DNA of 47,504 nt from Clostridiaceae bacterium (GTDB lineage: Bacteria > Bacillota > Clostridia > Oscillospirales > Acutalibacteraceae). This document shows, in pieces, positions 28,601 through 39,013 of the stretch. The position numbers and the translations under genes were made by a program. Position 1 is the stretch's first letter; every line of letters begins with the position of its first letter. The notes under the pieces were generated by a model that worked only from the letters and a program-made list of their open reading frames with translations, had not been told where the DNA came from and did not search any database. The DNA lies in assembly GCA_016281115.1 (NCBI GenBank), contig JAEEHZ010000088.1, positions 1-47,504 on the forward strand, read 5' to 3'.

Positions 28601-31600
28601 GACTTCGTAAACAAATTGAGGCATGGGAAAATATGAGAAATCGAATGTCTGAAATGGTTTCAGATGATAAGGCGTCTAGCTATTTATACGGTTGGCTAAG
28701 CAAATTTTCAAATTCGGTAAGCGATGATTTTGATATCGCAGTTGATGCGTTAAAAAAGTTTGATGAATTGGTAGATCAAATTTATAACATTGAAAACGGG
28801 ATTACTGAAAACAATTCTACACCAGTCGAGCAGCGTATCGCTAGCCTCGAGGGCTTAGTAAAAACCATCGACGCATTAAAATCAGCATATGATTCTCTTG
28901 CTACCGCAGAAAAGGAAATGCTTCACGGCGGTCTTTCTTTGGAAACTATTAATTCACTTTCTTCTGCGACCGAAGATTATATAGACTATCTTTATGTTGA
29001 GAATGGTCTTATAAAATTAAACGCACAAGCTTGGCGCGAGATGTCTGATGCTAAGATACAATCTCAAACATTAGAGATTCAAAAAGAAATAGATTCCATA
29101 CAAGAAGAAAATAAACAGCTAAGTGAACAGCTTAAATTTTATGACAATGTCGGTGACAAATGGGCTAAGCAGACAGTACGCGACATTACAAAACAAATTG
29201 AAGATAATACTGCTAAAATTGTAGAAAATCAAAATAAGCTTGAAATATATAATAGTTTGTATAACAAAATTACCGATCAAATGAATGAATATTCTACGGT
29301 AATTACAAAAATAACTAATGCAAAAGAGGGATTTGAACAACTCAAAAATATATACAATGATATTGTAGACGGCGGGGCTTTTGATTTTTCTCAATTAATT
29401 AATTCAGATTTTGTTAATCAGTTTAAATATTATGGCGAAGTTTATGATAATTTTATTGAACAAATATCAAACTCGCCCGATGACATACAGGCATGTCAAG
29501 ATGCTTTTAACAGACTTATTAATACGTTCGTTAATGAATCGGGAGTGCTTCAAGATGTGTCTGATGAGACACGAGATTTATCCGTAGCTATGCTCGAACA
29601 AATGGGTGTCACGAACGCCGCGAAGGTAGTTGACGAACAACTTGAGTATCAAAAAGCGAGATTAAAATATGCTACGGATGAGTATGTTGATAAAACGTAT
29701 GAAGAAATTGCGGCCGAGTATGATTTAGCCAGCGCTGGCAGCGCCGCGCAGAGAGCTCTTGCCGAGCTTGCAATAGAAAAGTTCAAGTTAAACGACGACA
29801 CGCATAAGATAGATTCTGCCGAAGATGTTCAGGCGCTTTTAGATATAGCAAACGCAGCAAAAATGAGCATTGTTGAAATCACAAGACTTCAAAATGCTTT
29901 ACGATTATATCAAGAAGCCGAGAGATTAGAAAAGGAAGCTAACACTTCGCCATTTTTACATTTGGGCTTTGACGACACCGCTGACGCCTTTAAAAAGCAA
30001 AACCAATTAAAATTAGCAGGGCAACTTAGAGAACGCGCTGACAAAATAGCCAACGAACCTATCACGTTTACACCTATATCATATAATGATATAAAAGTTG
30101 ATTATAAGCCCCACGTCAATAATAATGACAGCAACAAGTCCGGAGAAAAAGAACTTCGACAGATTGAAGAGTATATTGCGGAGCTCGAACCATATTATGA
30201 GCTACTTAAGCAACTTGAAGATATTGAAAACAAGATAAAAGAAAGGCAATCAGAATTAGAATCTGCGGAAACGGGTTGGGATAAGATTAATATCACCAGT
30301 TTGATAGAATCTGAACTTTTTGGTGAAGATTTTGATGAAAACGGGGAGAAAATCACTAAAAAGGTTAAAGGGATTATTGGTCTTTATAAGGCTCAAAAAG
30401 ATGCATTAGAGCAGCTTAACGAGGCTCGTCAAAAAGACATTAAAGAGAATATAAATGAATTAATAAATAGGGGCTTTGAAGTTGAATACGATGCAATTTC
30501 AAATACTTTCTTTATTAAAAATCTTGAGCACTTAAATGAGTTAAAAAAAGAATCCGCAGAAAGATATGACTCCTTAGAGGAAGCTACAAATGCGTATCGT
30601 AAAGAGACGGAAGAACTTATTAAAGACACCGAAGAATTGAATTCAGCCAATCAAGAGGGCGTCGAATCAATTCGGAGTCTTACACAGAACATCAAAGATG
30701 ATGGTATAAAGGTAATTAATTATCTTAAAGAAATCGTGTCACTTGCTAATGATGCGTTAGATGTATATCGAAATATATATGACACCCTTCAATCTGCCGC
30801 GGATGAATATGCGTCAAGCGGCTTTATTACCATCGAAACTTTGCAATCTTTAATAGGTCTCGGCACGCAGTATATGCAATATTTAACCGATGAAAACGGT
30901 GCGTTGGTAATAAACCGCGAACGTATTGAAGCAGTGTTAGCTGCCAAGGCTCAAGAACTCGCGTTGGAAGAAGCTCTCACATATGTTGAAAGAGTACGAC
31001 TCGCGATACAAGAAGATTCAGTAGAAAGTCTGGATGAATTGCTTCACTCAACAACGGACGCTACAAATGCAACGTGGGATTTTGTATATGCTAAGCTCGC
31101 GGAACTAAATTTGAATCAAGAGCAGTATGAGGCGGCTTTACATAACATCAACGCAATACGCTCTCTGGCGAACGGCGCTTCATCCGGTATAGGTAAGGTT
31201 GCCGGAAAATTATCGGATGAATTATCAGATATGAAATCCGGACTTGACAACATTCTTAACTATGTCATGGACATGTTAAAACAACGGGTTGATGATCAGA
31301 TTGACGCATTGCAAGATATGAAAGATGCATTTGGTGATATTATTGAGTTACGTAAGAAATCTCTCGACGAGTCGAAGAAAGAAGCGGATTATCAAAAGAG
31401 TATCGCAAAACGCACTCAGGAAATCGCAAAGCTTCAATCTAAAATCAATTCATTATCTCTCGATGACAGCCGCGAGGCAAAAGCACAACGCGCAAAGCTT
31501 CAGGAAGAGCTGGCAAACCTTCAGGAAGAGTTAACTGATGAACAGTTTGATCACGCCAAAGAGGCGCAAGAGAATGCGCTTGATGATATGCAGAAGGCAT

Positions 31601-32553
31601 ACGAGGCGGAAAAAGACAGCGAGATTAAAGCTCTTGAAGAAAGCGTGTCTTCCACAGAAAAGCTTTATCGTATGGCTATCAACTATATAAGGGATAATTG
31701 GGAAGATTTAAAGAACCAGCTTATACAATGGAATTATGATATAGGCAACAACTTCGAAAGCGATATTGTCAGCGCATGGGAAAACGCTTTGAAAGCAGCT
31801 CAAAAGTACGGCAACTATGTAACCGCTATCAATCATATAGATGCTGATATAAGCAGCGCTGAAGGTTCAACACCGAACGACATCGTTTCAGGTTCGAGGT
31901 TTGTCGGCAGAGACGAGTTTATTCACTCTCGTATAAAAGAGATGTGGCAAAATTCGCAGGCATGGCATAAAGCGACTCAAGCAGGACAGGCCGCGCTTGA
32001 GGAACGCAATGATGAGCTGGGAGAAGAATTACGAACTGTTGGCGTAAAGGCCATCAAAGATAAAGAAAGCGGCGCTTGGTATGTTGATTACATCGGCGGG
32101 GATTTGCTGTATGATAAATACAAAGATTATATTTACCATTCCGGCGGTGTTGTAGGCAACAACCCGACGTTAAAACAAAACGAAGTCATGGCACTCCTTC
32201 AAGAGGGAGAGGTTGTACTTGACAAAAAGCGAGAGCAGGGTTTGTATAAGATTATTGATTTCGTGCAATTATTTTCCGATAAAATGAGTAAGGCGCTAAC
32301 GCCCGGAAGTATCGGGAACAGATTGCTGAGCGGCTATGCTCTTGATCATCCGGCGCGCGGATTACTCGCGCCCGCGGGCAACGGAATAGAATTCAGCCCG
32401 AATATAAACGTAACTATCAGTCACAATGGCAGTATGACTGAAGCCGACGCAAGACGTTACGGTAAGATTGCTGCTGACAGCACACTGAGCGAGTTAACGG
32501 ATGCGTTTTCGAAAAGAGGTATTACCAATCTGGGTAATGCTTTTTTAAAATAA
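25630..32553 (+). CDS. Tail tape measure protein (2307 aa)
   Basis: Length, coiled-coil content, central hydrophobic region, TMP-like C-terminus GGVVGNNPTLKQNEVMALLQEGEVVLDK; TTG start. Confidence 0.93.
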   Translation: MSISSESNVDVKLLFGAAEGSLEQISNDIQRMLAELDTRNKFRIKIGVDLTEAETALGNIKKNFTEITNNHGKSGANTNAVALSYNDATRAIKDYYKILLEVSRVPKNALTQTDQGWRAEIAGYEALASALNRSKTAFDLYTNSANTSNFTSKQQIALLGLQTSEAQRYAIAVEKINVKQQNVDTIKAQSMAYKEALDVINRYYEIQTRWITSNNDVVMRGGVYTSPGAIWQPLADELNRVTSEYSKLSAVMHSLPLEKQTELTRMEEKAKSDLAIVISRVAAREAEASKTRLDEASVLRSYNTALNQGLISLKNWTAAENSKSESSRVAYTTLQTATSALQSTYKQYNNHEKTLQDLKSKTEAYRLILKNTETELRNNGDATKSLTDRLTGLASKFASWLSITQVIMYGVRSIRKMIRASVELDTALTQLQVVTNASNKEMEFFADTAADAAKKVGVAITDFINSATVFARLGYNTLDSSTLAEYTTMLQNVGDIDAQSAQDAITAIIKAFDVNISNIESVMDKLVKVGNNFPISVSQIAEGLNNSASTLHAAGNTFEQSVALLTAANTTIQNAAKASTGLRTIAARLRNTKTELDDLGEAMTEAAYNDLVSALTKANVSLKDANGDLRSTYDVMSDIASVWSTLTKMEQAGLATAISGTRQQAIFYSIIEQFDEASNAMDAMGRSSGALNEAYEIFMQSIQAHINRFKAVFSAFSNNTFTPDFLNTIIDVATKLMEILNGIMKIANAVGGLNTALKVTIGYLLIIKSATIFTTLAKIPKLFLAILTPLTKVFQILTRIPTVWASFHSGTALVVAGTSRLSAALKGLGITITSTQAAMMGIIAVLGLLSLAYNKRQEYFENVRQEARNYLDKISDTNSIYEQYQAYKKAKQALDDTTASKEALREASVSLSKALGIENEIISEAESNYQNITIDQLNKAKENAEKAINLALGNIEHRTINASEGLSPFVPMNGVNDVSSTEYYKMDTVSRLRKQIEAWENMRNRMSEMVSDDKASSYLYGWLSKFSNSVSDDFDIAVDALKKFDELVDQIYNIENGITENNSTPVEQRIASLEGLVKTIDALKSAYDSLATAEKEMLHGGLSLETINSLSSATEDYIDYLYVENGLIKLNAQAWREMSDAKIQSQTLEIQKEIDSIQEENKQLSEQLKFYDNVGDKWAKQTVRDITKQIEDNTAKIVENQNKLEIYNSLYNKITDQMNEYSTVITKITNAKEGFEQLKNIYNDIVDGGAFDFSQLINSDFVNQFKYYGEVYDNFIEQISNSPDDIQACQDAFNRLINTFVNESGVLQDVSDETRDLSVAMLEQMGVTNAAKVVDEQLEYQKARLKYATDEYVDKTYEEIAAEYDLASAGSAAQRALAELAIEKFKLNDDTHKIDSAEDVQALLDIANAAKMSIVEITRLQNALRLYQEAERLEKEANTSPFLHLGFDDTADAFKKQNQLKLAGQLRERADKIANEPITFTPISYNDIKVDYKPHVNNNDSNKSGEKELRQIEEYIAELEPYYELLKQLEDIENKIKERQSELESAETGWDKINITSLIESELFGEDFDENGEKITKKVKGIIGLYKAQKDALEQLNEARQKDIKENINELINRGFEVEYDAISNTFFIKNLEHLNELKKESAERYDSLEEATNAYRKETEELIKDTEELNSANQEGVESIRSLTQNIKDDGIKVINYLKEIVSLANDALDVYRNIYDTLQSAADEYASSGFITIETLQSLIGLGTQYMQYLTDENGALVINRERIEAVLAAKAQELALEEALTYVERVRLAIQEDSVESLDELLHSTTDATNATWDFVYAKLAELNLNQEQYEAALHNINAIRSLANGASSGIGKVAGKLSDELSDMKSGLDNILNYVMDMLKQRVDDQIDALQDMKDAFGDIIELRKKSLDESKKEADYQKSIAKRTQEIAKLQSKINSLSLDDSREAKAQRAKLQEELANLQEELTDEQFDHAKEAQENALDDMQKAYEAEKDSEIKALEESVSSTEKLYRMAINYIRDNWEDLKNQLIQWNYDIGNNFESDIVSAWENALKAAQKYGNYVTAINHIDADISSAEGSTPNDIVSGSRFVGRDEFIHSRIKEMWQNSQAWHKATQAGQAALEERNDELGEELRTVGVKAIKDKESGAWYVDYIGGDLLYDKYKDYIYHSGGVVGNNPTLKQNEVMALLQEGEVVLDKKREQGLYKIIDFVQLFSDKMSKALTPGSIGNRLLSGYALDHPARGLLAPAGNGIEFSPNINVTISHNGSMTEADARRYGKIAADSTLSELTDAFSKRGITNLGNAFLK

Positions 32554-32564
32554 ATGAAGTTTGA

Positions 32565-32590
32565 GGGCAGGCGGACAACATCCCCTGCCC
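32565..32590 (+). terminator. Stem-loop after the tape measure gene
   Basis: GGGCAGG ... CCTGCCC. Confidence 0.5.
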
Positions 32591-32622
32591 CGCTATATAT
32601 TTAAAAATAAGGAGGTGGGATA

Positions 32623-35600
32623 TTGATTATCGATTTTGCTAAACTTGCTGCACTCGGAGTTTTAAAAGAACAGCCCAGACTTGTATTACGCAATCTTGAT
32701 AATACGGCGATTCAAACGCTTGGAAACGCGTATAATCTTAAGGCTAACATTCGTTATAACGAAGTTTCTGCTATCACGTTTGACATCCCTGCATACGTGG
32801 ATGGAGTAAAAACTCCTCACTATGATGATATTATCGGTATGCGTATTATAGACATGCTGAAATGGGGACAATTTATTCTTATTAATCCCGAAACATCCAA
32901 TGACGGTATACGCGAGATTAAAAGCTGCAAAGCGTACTCTCTTGAATATGAATTAACTTATAAACAAACATATATTCCCGAGGGAACATATAATTTTTGG
33001 AACCCATTCGATTCAGAGAATACTATACTCGGCATGATAATAAACGATTTAAAAGCGGGATCATTGTTATCTTGGCGTATTGGGTCGGTCGATGCCTCGT
33101 TAATAGGCAAATATCGAACATTATCCGAAGAAAGCTCCAACATTTATAATTTGATTAAATCAACTGTGCAGAAAACATATGGCTGTATTTTTGATTTTGA
33201 TACCTACAACAGGCGAATACACGTCAGAGATGTACATTCTGGTAATTATACTAATGGGGTTAATATATCTTTGAACAATCTGGCAAAACAGATTAATATT
33301 GAAGAAGACACGGAAAATATTGTAACGGTGCTTGATGTCAATGGCGGAGAAGACGTGGACATACGTATGGTAAATCCGCTTGGAACAAATAAGATATATA
33401 ATCTCGATTACTTTATGAACCAGTCTCATTTTAGTACAGAGATGATTAGAAAATGGGAAGCGTGGAAAAATAAGTATGAGTCGATTCAACCGAGGTTTTA
33501 TAATTTATCAGTAGAGTATTCTTTAAAAACCGCTGCGATTGCTACAGCCAACGCCGCTCTCACAGACATTAACGGAACGGAACTTGAGTCTCTTGAAAAT
33601 CAAAGGGCGGTGTGTATAGAGTGGTTGGCTCAACACGCCGACAACGATCCGGAGTATCAAAATTTTCAAGAAAGGTTAAACGAATTAAATCAACGAGTCA
33701 GCGAAGTACAAACAGAAATTAATACGCAAAAGGATATTATCTCAGAACTTGAAAATGAGCAAGAGCTTATCGCGGAGGCAATGGAAGAAATTACGAATTC
33801 CATTGCTTTTAAAAAATATTTTACTGAAGATGAATTATTAATATTGAGTTTATATTTTAAAGAAGACGCTATTGAAGAGAGTAGTTTTGTGTTAACTAAC
33901 GTGCAAAATTATAACACTGCAAATATCAGTAGTAAATACGAAAGTTTACATTTTTCGTTTAGCGGAGGAACAGTAACCAAAACTCTCAATAATGATACAA
34001 ATTTATTCATGATTACCGGAGGTAAAGTGGTTTGTTCCAGTTCTCTTGCCACGACAATTAAAGCAAATGTTATTCGCGCAAGTTACGAAAGAGATACAAA
34101 CGGTAAATTCGTATTAGCTCTTTATCTGAGCGACGGCAGAATTAATAATGTTGATTTTCCGGGAGGATGTATTTCATTTACCGGGCATTCTTTAGTTCCT
34201 CAAAGCGATGCTCAGTCTATTTCTGCGTCAGATATTTATGCTACGGGAACGTTTTTAAATTTCGACGGTGATAACGGTAATCTTTATTTTACACGCGATA
34301 CGACAGAATACGAAAGGTATGCGGTTGAGTGGGACTTGTATGATTATGGAAAGTCTTGTCTCGAAGCTCTTGCATTCCCTACTTATAAGTTTGACGTATC
34401 TTCGGCGAATTTTTTAATGTTAGATGATTTCAATGCGTTCGTGAGAGAAATTGAATTAGGACAATGCATTTATTTAAATACCGGAAGTGAGGTATTAGAG
34501 CCTATTTGCATAGGCGTTGATATAGATTTTGAAAAAATGTCCTCTATGTCGCTTTTGTTCAGTGATAAATATAGCGCATCAGATAAGGCGTTTAAATTAG
34601 TTGACTTGCTTGATAACAGTATCTCGATGGGAAAAACATTGAACTCTAACAAGTTAAGTTACTCGTCGTTTATAGATAGCGGCGCGTCTACCGCGGTAAA
34701 GACATTTATGGACAGTGCCTTAGACGTTGCGAGAAATAAAGTGCTTTCAAGTTCAGGACAGGGTGTATCGTGGGATAATACCGGATTGCATTTACGCAAA
34801 TATAAAAATAGTTCAGAACCCGAATATGGATTCGAAGATGAGCAAATCTGGATGATTAATAACGCCATTGTTTTTACTGATGATAACTGGAAATCTTCAA
34901 AATTAGCAATAGGCAAAATATTTGATAAAAACCTGATAGGATACAGTCTCACGCAAGACAAGGCGTATAATTCACAAAAAACATATTATATTTTTGACGA
35001 AGAAAGTAAAAAGTATATTGTGTATACGGGCGGCGCCGGGGGTTGGTCGTCGGCAACGATTTATGAGTATAACGAAGACGGCAGCGCATATGGTATCGCA
35101 GCGCCTTATATCGTGGGAACACTGCTCGCAGGACGTAACCTGGTAATAGACACCGGAGACGGCACATTTAAGGTTGATTCAGAAGGCGTACATATTAATG
35201 CAATGAAATTCTACATTACGCAATCAAATAATCTTAAAGATACGTTGGATGGGTTGTCCGGGGAAATAAGTAAGAATGCTAATAAGATAACAGGCGCACA
35301 GAGTTCTATTCGTAATTTAAATAAAACAATAAACACAAAAATCTCAACATACTACACTGACAATCCTCCATCCGATGAGGTATCAGAGGGTGACTTATGG
35401 TTTAATACTTCAAAAGAGGATTCGGTGAACTATACTTCTAACACGCTCTATCGATACACGAACAACGATTGGGAAGAAATTCGCGATGGTGCAATTAGTG
35501 TCGCTTATCAGGCAGCCTCAAATGCACAAACAACAGCAGATCAGAAAATTACCACATATTATGATAGTACAAATCCGTCGAATAAGTGGGACACGCTCGC

Positions 35601-37185
35601 AAAATCTAAAAATATTGGAGATATATGGTACAACACTATGAACGGTAAGGCGTACAGGTGGAATGGTAGTGAATGGGACACTCTTGAAGACAAAGACTTA
35701 AAAATACTATCCGGAGCTATTGGTTCATTGAGCTCTAGATTGCGCGATGTAAATCAAACACTTTCTCAGGTTATTCTCGATAACGGATACTTAGACGCAG
35801 AGCAATTACAGGGTGTTATAGACTCTCAAGCTACTAAAATGAAAAACGGAACAGGAAACGTTCTTTTTGATAGCGATGGCATATGGTTAATGAACGCGTC
35901 AACAAAAGACGAAGCCACCGCTGCAGTCTGGATGAACGAACAGGGAATTATGTTCGGAAGTAAAAAGAATGGAAAGTGGAAAGGAAGCACCGCAATCGGA
36001 TTCGAAGGCATTGTTGCCGACGCTCTTGCGTCAAAAGTACTGACCTCGGTGTATATCCGCGGCGGAAATATTCAAATCGGCGATGAAAACAGTCCGGCAT
36101 TTCAAGTAGACGAGTTCGGTAATTTAACAGCAAATAGCGGTGTTTTTAAGGGATCGCTGGAGTCACCCACTCTAACCGGAAAACTTTACGCCGGAGGAAC
36201 AGAGGAAGATACCTGGATTATCGGAGCAGGACTTAGTATAGGCGGAGAAGGTATTTTAAATACTCCCAAAAATGCAAATTTCTATGTTGATACAAGCGGT
36301 AATGTTACGATGAAAGGTGATATCACTTTATCTGGTTCGATTAATTTGAGCGCCGGAAAAATTACCTGGAGCAGCAGCAATACACCGGTTCAAGTACAAT
36401 ATAGTGGTGACGGAATCAATGACTGGCACCCTGATTTTAGGCCTAATACAAACCATCCAGATGAAAACGATTATTACGCGCGCTATAGTTATGACGGAGG
36501 AGATAGCTGGACTGGCGCTATTCTTATTCAGGGACGCAATGGCGAAGACGGCAAAAATGGTACAGATGGTGAAGACGGTAAAGATGCGAATGTAGATTTT
36601 GGAGAAGTAAACGCAATTCTGGGGAATTTGTTTACAGACTGGAAAGGTGAAGCAGCCTCCGAAATAACCGGTTCATATATTTATTCACCAAAAATTAAAG
36701 GCGGAGAAATTTATGGAACAAATATTTTTTCTGGTGATGGCGGTTATACAGATCGATTTGCTGGAGTGACACAAATAACCGGTAAAGGAATAACGGTATC
36801 TGTTTATAACGGCGACACTTTGACAGACGAAGACGAGTATGATTTTGATCCAGCTGATTATGTTAGGAAGATTGGGCTGGGATATTCAAGCGGTGACTAT
36901 GCTTATCCATATTTAGTACTGGGCGCCGGAAGCGGTGATACTGGTGCCAAAGACGCAGGGGTGGTCGCAAAATTCGGACATGGAATTTGGATAGGTACAT
37001 CAGATGTGTTATCGCAAATGGGAGCTGAGCCGATGATAACAGCTGGCTTGACCACCGGGATATTTATTGAATTTCCAGGCACATATAATGGAGATACATA
37101 TAACGGCGCTATATACCAGTATATTGACGGTAAAAAATCTAAGATTGGATCCGGCGGCGGTACAGCAACTGCTGTATTCGGGTAA
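32623..37185 (+). CDS. Tail-associated protein (Tal / prophage endopeptidase tail-like) with short collagen-like segment
   Basis: 1520 aa, TTG start after AAGGAGGTGG. Tal-like N-terminal half; GRNGEDGKNGTDGEDGKDAN Gly-X-Y run near the C-terminus. Confidence 0.75.
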   Translation: MIIDFAKLAALGVLKEQPRLVLRNLDNTAIQTLGNAYNLKANIRYNEVSAITFDIPAYVDGVKTPHYDDIIGMRIIDMLKWGQFILINPETSNDGIREIKSCKAYSLEYELTYKQTYIPEGTYNFWNPFDSENTILGMIINDLKAGSLLSWRIGSVDASLIGKYRTLSEESSNIYNLIKSTVQKTYGCIFDFDTYNRRIHVRDVHSGNYTNGVNISLNNLAKQINIEEDTENIVTVLDVNGGEDVDIRMVNPLGTNKIYNLDYFMNQSHFSTEMIRKWEAWKNKYESIQPRFYNLSVEYSLKTAAIATANAALTDINGTELESLENQRAVCIEWLAQHADNDPEYQNFQERLNELNQRVSEVQTEINTQKDIISELENEQELIAEAMEEITNSIAFKKYFTEDELLILSLYFKEDAIEESSFVLTNVQNYNTANISSKYESLHFSFSGGTVTKTLNNDTNLFMITGGKVVCSSSLATTIKANVIRASYERDTNGKFVLALYLSDGRINNVDFPGGCISFTGHSLVPQSDAQSISASDIYATGTFLNFDGDNGNLYFTRDTTEYERYAVEWDLYDYGKSCLEALAFPTYKFDVSSANFLMLDDFNAFVREIELGQCIYLNTGSEVLEPICIGVDIDFEKMSSMSLLFSDKYSASDKAFKLVDLLDNSISMGKTLNSNKLSYSSFIDSGASTAVKTFMDSALDVARNKVLSSSGQGVSWDNTGLHLRKYKNSSEPEYGFEDEQIWMINNAIVFTDDNWKSSKLAIGKIFDKNLIGYSLTQDKAYNSQKTYYIFDEESKKYIVYTGGAGGWSSATIYEYNEDGSAYGIAAPYIVGTLLAGRNLVIDTGDGTFKVDSEGVHINAMKFYITQSNNLKDTLDGLSGEISKNANKITGAQSSIRNLNKTINTKISTYYTDNPPSDEVSEGDLWFNTSKEDSVNYTSNTLYRYTNNDWEEIRDGAISVAYQAASNAQTTADQKITTYYDSTNPSNKWDTLAKSKNIGDIWYNTMNGKAYRWNGSEWDTLEDKDLKILSGAIGSLSSRLRDVNQTLSQVILDNGYLDAEQLQGVIDSQATKMKNGTGNVLFDSDGIWLMNASTKDEATAAVWMNEQGIMFGSKKNGKWKGSTAIGFEGIVADALASKVLTSVYIRGGNIQIGDENSPAFQVDEFGNLTANSGVFKGSLESPTLTGKLYAGGTEEDTWIIGAGLSIGGEGILNTPKNANFYVDTSGNVTMKGDITLSGSINLSAGKITWSSSNTPVQVQYSGDGINDWHPDFRPNTNHPDENDYYARYSYDGGDSWTGAILIQGRNGEDGKNGTDGEDGKDANVDFGEVNAILGNLFTDWKGEAASEITGSYIYSPKIKGGEIYGTNIFSGDGGYTDRFAGVTQITGKGITVSVYNGDTLTDEDEYDFDPADYVRKIGLGYSSGDYAYPYLVLGAGSGDTGAKDAGVVAKFGHGIWIGTSDVLSQMGAEPMITAGLTTGIFIEFPGTYNGDTYNGAIYQYIDGKKSKIGSGGGTATAVFG

Positions 37186-37196
37186 GGAGGTATAAG

Positions 37197-37988
37197 ATGT
37201 CTTGGAATTATTTTAGATCACAAGACGTGAAATTAATAGAATCTCAATACGTTTTTTCGGGATCTCCAGTCCTGCAAAATGGGTGGGGTATATGTCTTAG
37301 TATGATATTTGGTAACTCGGGAGATTTTTCTTTTCACATAGTCGGCGTTCCGCCGGACGCGCCTCCAACCAGAATCAGGGTGTATTTATCCAATTATGAT
37401 GATTTTTATAGTGACACCGGACAACCAATAGATTACTTAAGAATATACGACGGATATACTCCAAATCTTGCCTTTTCTTATTATATTTCCCCGTCAGACG
37501 TCCAGCACAGAAAAATATATCGCGTTTGGGTGAGGTGTGTTGATCCCGAAGACACCGTAAAAATTAATTTATCAATCGATTTAAGTAAAATCACTCCGTG
37601 GAGTTGGTATGATCAGAATTTTTGGGCGTCTCCAGAAATAACGTATAAGGCTTATCAAGCATTAAATGAAGGTAGGCCTGGAGGACATATGTCTGACTTC
37701 AACTACTTAGTATGGAATGATATGTGTAATAAGGTAAGCGAGATACGAACCAAGTCGGGTAAGTCATGGAACAAGGATTATGGCGCATATAGATTTCTCC
37801 CAATGAATCCGGAAGATAAAAAATTAACCGCCCAAAGATTTAAATCATTAGTTACAAATTTAGATTCAATTTGGGATGGTATAGATACGGGCATTGACAT
37901 TAGTAAAATAACTCCTGGTTCACCAGTAAAGTCACAGTATTTTCTTGATATAACAAATACGATGAATAATATAATTCAACGCATGTGA
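37197..37988 (+). CDS. Hypothetical tail/baseplate protein
   Basis: 263 aa in the tail module. Confidence 0.5.
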   Translation: MSWNYFRSQDVKLIESQYVFSGSPVLQNGWGICLSMIFGNSGDFSFHIVGVPPDAPPTRIRVYLSNYDDFYSDTGQPIDYLRIYDGYTPNLAFSYYISPSDVQHRKIYRVWVRCVDPEDTVKINLSIDLSKITPWSWYDQNFWASPEITYKAYQALNEGRPGGHMSDFNYLVWNDMCNKVSEIRTKSGKSWNKDYGAYRFLPMNPEDKKLTAQRFKSLVTNLDSIWDGIDTGIDISKITPGSPVKSQYFLDITNTMNNIIQRM

Positions 37989-38025
37989 ATTGCAAATATT
38001 TTTGGAATTTAAAGGAGATATAAAA

Positions 38026-38205
38026 ATGAAAAATGAAATCATACAGCGTATTGCATCTGTAATCAATGCGCTTAATAATGTTACGGTAAAAGGTGAAAGC
38101 AATCTTGCCAACATGAGTGGCAGCATCACGGTACTACGAGAGATCGCAGACATGGTTGCAACACTTAAGATAGCAGAGGAAACAAAAAGTGAAGAGGTGA
38201 AATAA
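38026..38205 (+). CDS. Small hypothetical protein
   Basis: ATG at 38026 after AAAGGAGAT. Confidence 0.55.
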   Translation: MKNEIIQRIASVINALNNVTVKGESNLANMSGSITVLREIADMVATLKIAEETKSEEVK

Positions 38206-39011
38206 TGTCTTTTTATGGATGTCATTTTAGTTTTGACGGTATTTCGTGCGAAGAGTATGGGTTGATGCTATATGAATTCGGTCAAAGTAATACGGAAAAC
38301 GTTATGCTCACCCCAGATGTAGATATCATTGAAGACAGAATCTCCAGAAGATTTACTCCTCTTCACTACGGAGCCGTGTATAACAAACCTCTGGAATTTA
38401 ATATGACATTTGGCGCCGATATCAACGCAATTGATAATAATACCTGGTTGGACAGATGGGACTTAGAAACGATTGCTGTGTGGTTAACAGGGCACCAAAC
38501 ATATAAATGGTTAGAAGTAACTCAGCCGGATATGGAAACTTTCCGGTACAAGTGTTTTATAACAAACTTAAAATATGTGGATATAGGCAAGGTTCCTTGG
38601 GGTTTTACATGCACCGTGCTTTGTGATTCTCCGTTTGCTTATACGTATCCCGAAACATTTACATATACTTTAAACGGTAATAATGAAGATATTACGCTTT
38701 ATAACAAAAGCTCTTATCGCGGATATTATAAGCCTAAAATTGAAATATTTCCGGGTAATCTGAGAACTTTTAGTATTTGTAATTGTACTGATAATGATTA
38801 CACAACAATGTTTGTTGGACTGCCAAGAGCCATCAACAGCATTACTATCGATAACGAAAATGAAATTATTACTTGTAATGATAATTTGAATCCGTATCCA
38901 TATTTTAATTTTAATTTTTTCCGGCTGGTGCGCGGGAACAATCTTTTGCGTGTCAGCGGCGATGGAACTTTAAAAATAACTTGTGAGTTCCCAATCAGTG
39001 TAGGAGGTTAA
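38205..39011 (+). CDS. Distal tail protein (Dit)-like
   Basis: FYGCHFSFDGISCEEYGLMLYEF, LEFNMTFGADINAID, KWLEVTQPDMETFRYKCFITNLKYVDIG, FTCTVLCDSPFAY; Sipho_tail-like. Confidence 0.75.
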   Translation: MSFYGCHFSFDGISCEEYGLMLYEFGQSNTENVMLTPDVDIIEDRISRRFTPLHYGAVYNKPLEFNMTFGADINAIDNNTWLDRWDLETIAVWLTGHQTYKWLEVTQPDMETFRYKCFITNLKYVDIGKVPWGFTCTVLCDSPFAYTYPETFTYTLNGNNEDITLYNKSSYRGYYKPKIEIFPGNLRTFSICNCTDNDYTTMFVGLPRAINSITIDNENEIITCNDNLNPYPYFNFNFFRLVRGNNLLRVSGDGTLKITCEFPISVGG

Positions 39012-39013
39012 TT

